NCBI GenBank assembly: GCA_022640915.1
Contig: JALCCT010000006.1
Span: 1 to 64,000, forward strand
DNA: 64,000 nt
Origin: Bifidobacterium sp.
GTDB lineage: Bacteria; Actinomycetota; Actinomycetes; Actinomycetales; Bifidobacteriaceae
Direction: 5' to 3'
Shown here: positions 32,873 through 43,000 of the stretch, piece after piece
How positions within the stretch are numbered: position 1 is the stretch's first letter
Layout: each line of letters begins with the position of its first letter
Translations under genes and position numbers: made by a program
Notes under the pieces: model-generated
Told to the model about the DNA's origin: nothing
The model's database searches: none
What the model saw: only the letters and a program-made list of their open reading frames with translations

Positions 32873-34258
32873 CTACAGAGCTGCCAGCACCTCCTCCACG
32901 CTGGCCTTGGCATCGCCGAAGAGCATCGAGGTGTTGTCGCGGAAGAACAGCGGGTTCTGCACACCGGCGTAGCCAGTCGCCATCGAACGCTTGAGCACGA
33001 CGACGTGTCTCGCCTTCCACACTTCGAGCACCGGCATGCCGGCGATCGGGGAATTGGGGTCTTCGGCGGCCGAGGGGTTGACGGTGTCGTTGGCACCGAT
33101 GACCAGCACCACATCGGTATCGGGGAAGTCGCCGTTGATCTCGTCCATTTCCAGAACGATGTCGTAGGGCACCTTCGCTTCGGCAAGCAGCACGTTCATG
33201 TGCCCCGGCAGGCGGCCCGCCACCGGATGGACAGCGAATCGCACTTCAACTCCCTGTGCGCGCAAGCGCTCTACGAGCGTCGCCACTGCGGTCTGCGCCT
33301 TGGCCACGGCCATGCCATAACCTGGCGCAATGATGACAGAATGGGCTTCCTTAAGCTCTTCGGCCACATCGGAGGCCTGCACTTCGTGGTATTCGCCCTC
33401 GACTTTCGCCGCAGCAGCCTTGGGAGCGTCGCCGAATCCGCCGAAGATGACGGCCATGAACTTACGGTTCATTGCCCTGCACATCAGGTACGACAGGATC
33501 GCGCCGGAGGACCCGACGAGCGAGCCAGTGATGATGAGCAGATTGTTGTCGAGCATGAAGCCGGCAGCCGCAGCCGCCCAGCCGGAGTAGGAGTTGAGCA
33601 TCGAAATGACGACCGGCATATCGCCGCCGCCGATCGAAGCGACCAAGTGCAGACCGAGCCCAAGCGCCAGCACCGTCATCAGCGCCAAAGCCCACAGCGA
33701 GTCGGTCATCAGGAACCATACGAGCATGGCAGCCATGACGACCAGCAGCCCGACGTTGATGGCGTTGCGTCCGGGCAGTGCGAGCGGCTTGGATTTGATA
33801 CGCCCGGCGAGCTTGAGATAGGCGATGACCGAACCAGTGAAGGTCACCGCGCCGATGAGTACGCCGACGTAGACTTCAGCCAAATGCGCGACGTCATGCT
33901 CGGTGAGGAAGGAGTTGTAGCCGATGAGCACGGCTGCAGCGCCGACGAAGCTGTGCAGCATGGCAATCAGCTCCGGCATCTGTGTCATTTCGACAGTGCG
34001 GGCGCGCCAGATGCCGACAGCAGCGCCGACGATGAACACAAGCGCGATGAGCAGCGCGGTCACCCATACGGGCCGCGCCGAATCGACGAGCGCCAGGATG
34101 ATGGTCGCGATGATCGCCACGGCCATGCCGATCATGCCGAGGATATTACCCCGTCGGGCGTTCTCCTGCTTGGAAAGTCCGGCCAGCGAAAGAATAAACA
34201 GCACAGCTGCGACAAGATATGCAGCCTGCGAGGCGATAGTGATGCTCATGGTGCTCAC
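32873..34258 (-). CDS. pntB: NAD(P) transhydrogenase, beta subunit
   Basis: A 461-residue membrane protein. About nine transmembrane helices (residues 5-265) form the proton path of domain II. They are followed by the NADP(H)-binding domain III (about 290-461) with [67 protein letters not shown] and [11 protein letters not shown](Q)NPLF, all family hallmarks. With PntA it uses the proton gradient to transfer hydride from NADH to NADP+. The start overlaps the pntA stop by four bases (34255-34258), so the two are coupled. Confidence 0.96.
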   Translation of the reverse strand: MSTMSITIASQAAYLVAAVLFILSLAGLSKQENARRGNILGMIGMAVAIIATIILALVDSARPVWVTALLIALVFIVGAAVGIWRARTVEMTQMPELIAMLHSFVGAAAVLIGYNSFLTEHDVAHLAEVYVGVLIGAVTFTGSVIAYLKLAGRIKSKPLALPGRNAINVGLLVVMAAMLVWFLMTDSLWALALMTVLALGLGLHLVASIGGGDMPVVISMLNSYSGWAAAAAGFMLDNNLLIITGSLVGSSGAILSYLMCRAMNRKFMAVIFGGFGDAPKAAAAKVEGEYHEVQASDVAEELKEAHSVIIAPGYGMAVAKAQTAVATLVERLRAQGVEVRFAVHPVAGRLPGHMNVLLAEAKVPYDIVLEMDEINGDFPDTDVVLVIGANDTVNPSAAEDPNSPIAGMPVLEVWKARHVVVLKRSMATGYAGVQNPLFFRDNTSMLFGDAKASVEEVLAAL

Positions 34259-35853
34259 GCATCCTTCCTGAACATGCTGAGCATGCGATAGGTGACGAGG
34301 AACCCGCCGAAGACGTTAATCGACGCGATGGCGGCGGACAACACGGCCAGCGTAGTCACGACCGGATTCTCGGAGCCGATCTGCAGCAGAGAGCCGACGA
34401 GGATGATGCCGGAAATCGCGTTTGTCTGCGACATCAACGGCGTGTGCAGCGAGTGGCTGACGTTGGAGACCACATAGTAACCCACGAATATGGCCAGCAC
34501 GAAGATCGAGAAGGTTGCAAGGAATGCGGCGTCAGTGAACGCGAGCGCCACAGCGAGGATGATGCCGGAGAGCACCATAACCACCGTATTGCGCTTACGT
34601 TTGGCAGCCTGTTCGGCTTCTTGTGCGGCAGCCTTGCGGCGCGCCTCCTCTTTGAGCTCTTCCGGGCTGAGGACGGTGGCTGTAGCTCCTGCCGCTGCGC
34701 TGCCCGCTACGGCATGAGCCGGAGCTGCGGATACCGCCACGGCCGGCGGCGGCCAGAGAATCTGGTGCTCGTTGGTCACCGTCATGCCGCGCTGCACCGG
34801 GTCATCAAGATCAAGCGCCGGCTTGCCATCCTTGGCCGGGGTGAGCAGTTTCATCAGATTGACGACATTGGTGCCGAAGAGCTGCGAGGTGTGCCGCGGC
34901 ATGCGACTGGCAAGATCCGTGTAGCCGATGATAGTCACGCCGTTATCACTGACAGTTTTGCTGCCCGGTACGGTCAGCTCGCAATTGCCGCCGCCGGTGG
35001 CCGCTACATCGACGATCACCGAGCCAGAGCGCATCCCAGCTACGGCCTCCTTAGTGATCGTGCGCACGGCCGAACCCCGCACGAGGGCCGTTGTGATGAT
35101 GATATCGGCCTTTGCGGCTTCCTCAGCGTAGAGCGCCAGCGTCGCTCGCTCCTGCTCTTCGCTCAGAGCGTTGGCGTACCCGGTGCTCGACCGCTCCTGT
35201 TGGGCAGCTTTCGCCTGTACGAAGGTTGCGCCGAGCGATTCGATCTGTTCGCCGGCCTCCGGGCGCACATCGAAAGCGCGCACTTCGGCTCCCAGCGACA
35301 CGGCTGCGCCAATTGCGGCCAAGCCAGCCACGCCGCCGCCGATTACGAAGACCTTGGCCGGCTGGGTTTTACCTGCTGCGGTGACCTGCCCGGTGAACAT
35401 GCCGCCGAATTCCTCGGCCGCCTCGATCACTGCCCGGTAGCCGGAGACATTTGACAAGGTCGAGAGCACATCGATCGATTGCGCGCGGGAAATGCGTGGA
35501 ACCGCGTCCAGCGCGAGTGCGGTCACGCCGCGTTTGGCGAGCGCATCCAACAGCCCTTTATTGGTGTGCGGAGCCAAACGTGAAACCAACATGGCTTTGT
35601 CGCGAAGCTGCGCAACCTGCTGTTCGCCCGGCGTGTTCACCGTGGCCACGATATCGCAGCCCCATGCCGTGGCGGCATCGACGATGGACGCCCCGGCGTC
35701 GCTGTACGCCGTGTCGCTGTATGACGCCTCAACTCCCGCGCCTTGTTCCACCGCGACCTCATATCCCAGCGTACGAAGCTGTGTGACAGTTTTGGGCGTA
35801 GCTGCCACCAGCCGCTCACCTGCGAGCGTTTCCTTAGGTATTCCTATTATCAT
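34255..35853 (-). CDS. pntA: NAD(P) transhydrogenase, alpha subunit (fused PntA)
   Basis: A 532-residue subunit. The NAD(H)-binding domain I (1-about 390) begins [20 protein letters not shown] and has [32 protein letters not shown], the Rossmann glycine loop. After an Ala-rich linker with charged segment [15 protein letters not shown] come about four helices (about 440-530) of the alpha2 part. Domain I and alpha2 are separate genes in some actinobacteria but fused here, as in E. coli. The start is ATG 35853 with GGAAGGAG ribosome site. It precedes and is coupled to pntB. Two 13-base direct repeats lie about 105-140 bases upstream. Confidence 0.96.
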   Translation of the reverse strand: MIIGIPKETLAGERLVAATPKTVTQLRTLGYEVAVEQGAGVEASYSDTAYSDAGASIVDAATAWGCDIVATVNTPGEQQVAQLRDKAMLVSRLAPHTNKGLLDALAKRGVTALALDAVPRISRAQSIDVLSTLSNVSGYRAVIEAAEEFGGMFTGQVTAAGKTQPAKVFVIGGGVAGLAAIGAAVSLGAEVRAFDVRPEAGEQIESLGATFVQAKAAQQERSSTGYANALSEEQERATLALYAEEAAKADIIITTALVRGSAVRTITKEAVAGMRSGSVIVDVAATGGGNCELTVPGSKTVSDNGVTIIGYTDLASRMPRHTSQLFGTNVVNLMKLLTPAKDGKPALDLDDPVQRGMTVTNEHQILWPPPAVAVSAAPAHAVAGSAAAGATATVLSPEELKEEARRKAAAQEAEQAAKRKRNTVVMVLSGIILAVALAFTDAAFLATFSIFVLAIFVGYYVVSNVSHSLHTPLMSQTNAISGIILVGSLLQIGSENPVVTTLAVLSAAIASINVFGGFLVTYRMLSMFRKDA

Positions 35854-35955
35854 CGCCGTTGACTCCTTCCAGTTATGGCTGTCGCCACAGGCCTGTGCCA
35901 GCTTGCGAACCATGGCCTATCCGGGCTCGTCTCAACACATCCCAGCAAGCGGGCC

Positions 35956-35992
35956 TACCGGATAAACCCATGTCACGTTTACCGGATAAACC
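35956..35992. repeat. Tandem operator-like direct repeats upstream of pntAB
   Basis: TACCGGATAAACC occurs twice, at 35956-35968 and 35980-35992, 24 bases apart start to start. The second copy is also an inverted repeat (GTTTA at 35977-35981 against TAAAC at 35987-35991, around CCGGA). They lie 103-139 bases before the pntA start, a promoter-proximal position. Confidence 0.6.
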
Positions 35993-36094
35993 TAGGCCAA
36001 GCAACGCTGCGTTATGGCCTTGCCGCTATAGCTATAACTGCCTCACAGTATAGTTGCTGCGTCCTTGCAGCGGTAATAATCAGCGTTCCGTTCC

Positions 36095-36784
36095 TCAATC
36101 TTTCAGACCGCGCAGCCGAAGCTGCACGTAATGCTCCAACTCATCCACACCAAGCCCTGCATATCCACGGATCGAGGCGAATTGCGGACCGTCGGACACA
36201 TCGGCGCCACTGGATCCGATATGCGCCAGCGTCGTCGCGCCGGAAGCCGCAGCGGATGCGAGCCCGGGCTTGGAATCCTCGATCGCGATGCAATACGGCA
36301 TATCCTGCGAGGTCACGCCGACCAGCCGCCCAGCAGCCAGATACGGGGCCGGATCGGGCTTTTTGGGCAGGTCGTCCGATCCGCACACGAATCCAACAAA
36401 TGCACCCTTCGGCGCCTGATCTACCAGATTCTGAGCCATCTTGCGTGGCGACGCAGTTACCAGCACCGATGGAATCCCCGCCTCCACGAGTCGTTTGAGC
36501 ACGTTCTCAAGGCCATCAATCCACGGCATGTGCTCCACTTCGAGTTGATACACCTTTTCGACCAAGGCCTGCGAGATTTCGTCTACGGTGAGCTGTGTGC
36601 CACGCTCGATCATGTGCTGCGCCGCCACCTGAATTGGCTTGCCCGCGTCCGCCCAGGCGAGATCCTTGTTCCACTGCCCGCCATGCGCACGCGCAAACTC
36701 TATCTCAGCCTCATGCCAGACCGGCTCCGAGTCGATCAGCGTACCGTCAAGATCCCACAGAACTGCCTTAAGCATCCTCGTCAT
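36095..36784 (-). CDS. HAD-superfamily phosphatase (beta-phosphoglucomutase-like)
   Basis: A 229-residue cytosolic HAD hydrolase. Motif I is WDLDGTLIDSE (10-20, nucleophile D11 and acid D13), motif II is VLVTASPRKMA, motif III is the Lys in LPKKPDPAPYL, and motif IV is CIAIEDSKPGLASA. The helical cap after motif I places it in subfamily I with phosphoglycolate-phosphatase and beta-phosphoglucomutase-like enzymes. The beta-PGM role would need specific cap residues I cannot verify. It is monocistronic, with a terminator-like hairpin of the large surface-protein gene just upstream at 36896-36938. Confidence 0.9.
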   Translation of the reverse strand: MTRMLKAVLWDLDGTLIDSEPVWHEAEIEFARAHGGQWNKDLAWADAGKPIQVAAQHMIERGTQLTVDEISQALVEKVYQLEVEHMPWIDGLENVLKRLVEAGIPSVLVTASPRKMAQNLVDQAPKGAFVGFVCGSDDLPKKPDPAPYLAAGRLVGVTSQDMPYCIAIEDSKPGLASAAASGATTLAHIGSSGADVSDGPQFASIRGYAGLGVDELEHYVQLRLRGLKD

Positions 36785-36895
36785 ATCCGTCAGCGCCGCC
36801 TTCCCTTGTCTTCATTCGCTTGCGCCGCGCCAACCCGCGCCGAACTTCTTCACCTTCCATGACAACAGAATAGGCCGACATCGGCACGAATACGA

Positions 36896-36938
36896 ATGAG
36901 GGGTGAAGTGCCTTTCATTCAAGCACTTCACCCCTCAT
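36896..36938 (-). terminator. Hairpin terminating the large surface-protein gene
   Basis: A 16-base perfect stem (36896-36911 with 36923-36938) around an 11-base loop lies 74 bases after the stop of the minus-strand surface-protein gene. No strong T-tract follows. Confidence 0.65.
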
Positions 36939-37011
36939 GGGCGTTACCACTGCCAGTCACTCAGCTGACCTGCCAATTCAGGCGCGCCGAGCAAGAATCA
37001 CGCCAACCAGA

Positions 37012-40000
37012 TCACCGCCTGCGTACGTGACTGCCGCGATCAGCCGCATGGGCCTCTATGAGAGCGCTGCGGCGATGCTTGGCAGCTATGAGCGCGAGAC
37101 CTGCAGCACCAGCCAGCACGAGCAGCATGGCCACCATGGCCGTGTCAGAACCGGTCTTCGAAAGCCCCGGCTTCGGCAGTCCTTGCTTCGACGCGGTGTT
37201 GACGAATTCGATGGTCTGGGACTTTGCGTCAGTACGCTCGGTCTTCACGCTAAGCGTACCGTCGTGATTGTCCGTCACTGTCACCTTGACTCCGTAGATC
37301 TTGGGATCGTAAGTGACACCGTCCTTAACCGGACGGCCCTGGGCATTCGCCTTGGCTCCGTCGGGCACCAATTCGGCAACCTTGTACTCATAGACGCCAG
37401 GCTTGGCGTATTCCACGGCATCGAACTTTACGGCGCCATCTGCCTTGTTGCTCACTGTCTGTAGTACCTTGCCAGTTGCTGCGTCAGTCAGGGTAAAGCG
37501 GAACTGGCCGTCCTTGAGCGTGGCGTTGATGAGCTTCTTCATGATCGTAAGCTGATCGGTGACCGCAGCCTTCTGGGGCTTGAGCGTGTAGGTGTTGCTG
37601 AACTCGAACAGCGCGCCTCCTTCAGGAGCCTTCGTGTCAGCGCTATTGGGAACCACCGAAGCGGCAACGGCAGTCATGCGGCCCACACCATCATCCGTAA
37701 CCACAACATCGAACTTCTTGGTCAAGGATGGGTCGGCAGTCACACCTGCAGGCTGCTTCTCTGACTCTTGAACCGTATAGTGGAATGTCTTGGTGCGCGA
37801 ACCGTCGGTGTTCTGCTTAGCGTCGGCAAGGTCGGCCTGCGTGTAAACAATCCGCCCGAAGTCGATGTTGCCAAGCTTGTCGTTGACCGCGGAATCAACA
37901 GTCTTTCCATCCGCATCGGCCGGGAGCGGAGCCGCCTTACCAGCATCGTCCACACCGCTGATCGAGAAGCTGAACTTCGAAGCGAAGTCGCCGATCGTAG
38001 TGTTTGTGCCGTTGGCGAGTAGCAGCTTCGTACCGTTGATATTCAGCGGAACTTCCTGACTGGTCGAGTAGGTGTTGACGAATTGCAGACCGTCTCCATC
38101 CTTCGGATAAGTAGGCGTCGCCTTGAGCGTGCCATCGCCGTTATCCGTCACTTTCACCGTGAACACTTGGGAACCGGTTGTAGCCGAAACACCAGCCGGC
38201 AACCCAGTCGCATCCTCAGCAACCGTATACTGGAACGTCTTACCCGCATCCGCCAGCGTGTACTTGATCGGAGCGAACACGATCTTATCCGACTTGCTCA
38301 AATCAGCAACAGAACCGGTCGAGACCGTGGCACCGTCTTTATCCTTCACCGTGAACTTATACGAGTCAGAGGAAACCGGATTACGACCCTCAAGGCTCTT
38401 CACACCCTGTGGAGCGAAGGAACCAGATGCATCGTACGTATTCACAAACTCCAGACCGTCACCTTCCTCCGGATAAGTAGGCGTCGACTTGAGCGTGCCA
38501 TCGCCATTGTCCGTCACCTTCACAGTAAAGGTTTGCGCAGGAGCCGCCGAAACGCCATTAGGCAGATGATCCGTATCCTCTGTGACCGTATACGTATGCG
38601 TGCCTATATCTGACATCGCGTACTTGATCGGAGCGAATACGATCTTATCGGACTTGCTCAAATCAGCCACAGAACCAGTGGAGACCTGCTTATCGCCCTC
38701 CTTCACTGTAAAAGAGAACGTATCAGACGACACCGGAGCACGGTTCACAAGTTTCTTCACGCCCCGTGGAGTAAACTCACCCGCGGCATCGTAGTATTCG
38801 TTAGTGAGCGTGGTGACCTGCGAGGCAGGAATTTGGTCGGTTGGGTCTGGTGTTTCCACCGTGACCGTCCCATTCTCGAGCGAGCGTGTTGTCTCGCCGA
38901 AGTGCCCGGTCTCGCCGTCTTCGGCAATGGTGCAGGTGGCTCCGACAGGAATGCCGTTGACGACGACAGGCGTATATGTGCCGTCTTCAGCCTTAACCAG
39001 CTCAATGGTCTTGGTCGGTTTACCGCCGTCGAAAGTCAGCGTGGTGTCGCCGAACTTGCAGGACATACTTGCCGTGAATTTGTCCGGCGCATGTTTCGAA
39101 ATACCAGCAAACGTGACTTTCTTGACCACCTTGATCGAGCCAGTACGCAGATGCACGCCGACCTTGCTCGGAGTGATCTTGGAAATCTTATTGTCATCTC
39201 CGGTGTATTGCAGACCGTACTGATTCCATGCATATTGGTCCGCGGCCGGTATATCGTTAGTCGCAAGCGTTTTGTCGGCGTCAGTCCGAGGGTTGTTACG
39301 GCTCGCATATGTAATGTCTATGGCCTTGCCCGGTTGTAACAGCCCTGTAGTCGATTTTGTGAAATCAAGTACAACACGTACGCCGGTGATTTTCGACCAG
39401 TCAGTGGAATCGGAAACGTCAGTCCACGTTTCTCCATTCTGCTCGCATGCCGCACCGCCGCCATCGAGAGTATTCCACGTGCTCTTGCAAGGGCTCGGAG
39501 ACTCAGTTACCTGTTTCCTTATTACGGTACCCTCTGGTTCCCCGACAAGCTCGATATTCTGCAGCAATTCTGGCCGATACGTTGAGCCCCGGGACTCGCC
39601 CGCGATCAGCATCAGGTCGCCATCCGCAGGCAACGAGTCGAAGATCGTCATCGTCTTGATGCCCGTAGTGCCCGCATTGACGGTGTGAAGCAGCCAGTGG
39701 TCGACACCACCCAACGTGCTATTGGCGGCGCAAGGAGAACGATAATACATCGATTTATCAGGCCCTAGAAGCGTGGGTGTGCACTGGGTTTGAGCGTTGA
39801 CGGTGTTGACTGCCCCGTCCAAGGAACCCCGTACACCCTTGACAACATATAGGTTCTTACCTGGGGTCGTGCTAACGTAATCCTTCGTTTCGCCCGAATT
39901 GTCACTGGTCTTCTTCGTGTTTTCGTCGTTGGCATTCCCCGGAACGGCGTCTGTGACGCTATCTAATTTCTGCACGGTTGTGACGGTGGCGGTGTTCCAC

Positions 40001-43000
40001 GCCTTATCCCCACTGGATAAACCGGGCTGAAGCTCCAAGTAGATACGGATCTTGGCAGTTTCGCCAGGCTGCATACGTCCCTTGCCTTCAGGCCAGGTCA
40101 AGATAAGCTGGGGCTCGGACTGAGACGTATGCGACGTATCGATTTCCGGTTTAGTGGTAAGCGTCCCCGCTGAGTTATCAGGAAGCGTTCCCGGCGTGAA
40201 TTCGACAGATCCGCGTTTTACAGGGGCCTCGCCGGTATACAAAAGATACTGCGACATCGAATCCGTCAACGTTGTGAGGTCAAGATAACCTGTTCCAGCG
40301 TTATGAATAGTGATATCCCAAGGAACTAGTGAACCAACGGGGACACTTCTCGTACCTTCGTTGGCCCATTTGTCAATGGCCAACTTATGTGTGCCTTCAA
40401 CCCAGTTGACGTCGGCTGTCGCAGTGCTCTCTACTGGCGTAAGCTCTGGGCTGGTTGCCTTAATAACCACTTTATTGGTAGCCTTTCCAGGCCAAACCAC
40501 ATCATTACCTGAAGTTCGTTGCTTATCGCGCAGAACTACTTTGTAGACTATCTTAGCCGACCAACGCGGGTCGCTTGTCGAGAAGATTGTGTTGTCAGCC
40601 TTCGTGAAAACGAATCGCACTCCTGCGATGTCCTTGTACTGTTCAGAGGTGACCGGAAGGGTGTAGCCGTTATTGTTGGAGTGCGCCTGAGCTACGCCAT
40701 CTTTCCAATCCATGGCACCATCTGTGCCGAACGGACCGTAAACACCGATTTTCACCTGATTGGAACCCTCAGGAAAATCAATACTGTCGAGGCCCGTAAA
40801 GTTGAAATTATCCCAGAATGACGGGGAACCGTTTTCGCCATCCTGACCATCGGTGACAGTCACCGAGTCTGGTGCAACGGTTGATGTACCCTGATCACCG
40901 GAAAGCGTAACAGTCTGGATTTCACCCGGCTGGGGCCGTTCAATTGTTCCATCGGCGATTGTCTTTCTGGCAGTGACATTCAATGAGCCAAGGCCATAGG
41001 CGACATTTGCTGAATCCAATGCGCCCGTCTTGCCCTGAGGAGATACAACCAAATCATACGATTGCGCAAACGCTTGATTCGAAGACATTTTCAACACTGC
41101 AGTCGTTGGAATGAATGCTTCACCTGTCGTCCTCAGAGTCGAGCGCACTTGAGTGTCCATGCGCACTGTGAGATTGTTCGCCTGCGTGATGGTTCCTCGC
41201 TCTGCATCCGGAGAAGTGCTGACGAACGTCACAGAAACACCCACGACATCAACCAACGCTGCCGATTCCATATCATTTACGAGAGAGGCCGTGGATTTCT
41301 GGGTGGAGAATCCGTTTGCCTTGGTGTATTTCAGCAGCCAAACGGTCGACTTGCTCAGATCAACTTCGGCTGGAATCGAAGCCTTGATGTCGATATCCGT
41401 AATATTCTGACGGTTGAAAGGATTCGCGATTGTATTGTTGTCCAATGTTCCCGTAGCAGCAGGCGTTCCGGTGAATGGATCCGTGTTGGCTCCAGCACTG
41501 CTGACCTCGGACTGACATGACTTCTGTTCACTGCACGGGGCAGGGTCTGTGACCCGCACATAATTGGCCTTGTCCGTGGAGCTGTTCTTCGCAGTCAATG
41601 TATAGCCGTTGGTCGGGTACTGATCCTCATCGACAACGCCCGGTGCCGGAACCAAGACACTGTCTTTGTCCGCGGCCTTATCTACTGCAACAGCCGGCTC
41701 ACCGCCAGTGATCGCGATACTGTCTGAACCTGTATTTTTCTGTACAGTACCATCTGCCTTAGTTGCAGTGAGACCGACGATATTGTTAACAAATCCGGGC
41801 GAATCCGGCATATTGAGTGGAGTTTTCTCAGTGATCCATGATTCATCCGACCTGGTCTGATCGCGCAACTGCCATGTCATAGCAAACATACGGCCATTCA
41901 TTGCAGTGATACCTGAACCAGGTTCCGGCACGATTTTACCAGCTTGATGATCAGCGGTGCGGCGGGCATCGTTCGGAATGAGAGTCACACGCACTGCAGT
42001 AGTGCTCAACTGCTGAGCTTCACCAAGTGTGTAGCCCTTGAAGCTCCCGTCTTCTTCCTGCCATGCACCTGCAGGTGCCGGAACATCGACCCAGTCAGTG
42101 CCGTTGAAGAGTTCAACAGACTGCACAGTATCGTACTTCATCGCCCAGCCATTGGAGAACGGATCATCGCTCGCATTAACACCATCAATGCTGACAAGGT
42201 TGAAGGCATTGAAAACCGTCTGAGAAACGTCTGTTGGCAGGTTGCCATTGGAATCCACGGGATCTGTAATCGTCGCAGACTTGAATCCAGGAGCTACATC
42301 CCATGTAAACGTAGTTTTGGCACTATCTCCTGTTAGAGCTTTGACGGTATTTTTATCCCAAGCCTTCGCAATTCTTGGCTTACCACTCTCACCCTTATAA
42401 GTGATAATTTTACCGGTTCCAGTATCAGAATCTTTACCCGTGATAGTGGTGTTATTCTGGGTTTTGCCAGTACCTGTGGTTATAGCCGTGTTCGTATAAG
42501 AAGTAGCGTTCCCGTCGGAATTATCATCGACCGAAGTTTCCGGATTGCTACGCAACGTGGCACGTGCCGTGAATACCAAATTAGGCGTTACCGTCCTCTG
42601 CTGTCCGTAGCCGCTCGGATCGTTCGACGCGAAAGTGAACCTCACGCCTTGCACAGAACTAGCGTCCACCCCATTGGGAAGTTTGGCAGCAAGCTCACCC
42701 GCAGACAACGAATAGTTCGCAGCATCAGTGCCGGTAGTGAAGGAATCATCCAGCGTGATCCATGATCCATCGGATTTCTGTATTTCGACTGTCAACTTCG
42801 ACTTAGCCGGTACCTGCGTCGGCGCGATGGAAGCGAGGTTGAAAGCATCCCAGAAATTAGTCTTGGGATCATCCTTGTTCCATGAATCTTGTACAACGAT
42901 ATTATTGACCTTAACGGATTCGCTATTCGCGTTCATATTTGATTGAAGCGACGTAATCACGCTCTGTCCTGGCTGGACCGGCGTACCAGGCCGAACTGTC

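Noticed and set aside
32786..35454. Plus-strand frames of 501 and 336 residues opposite pntB and pntA
   Set aside because: Both mirror highly conserved transhydrogenase genes; their sequences are His/Arg-rich with no known domain.
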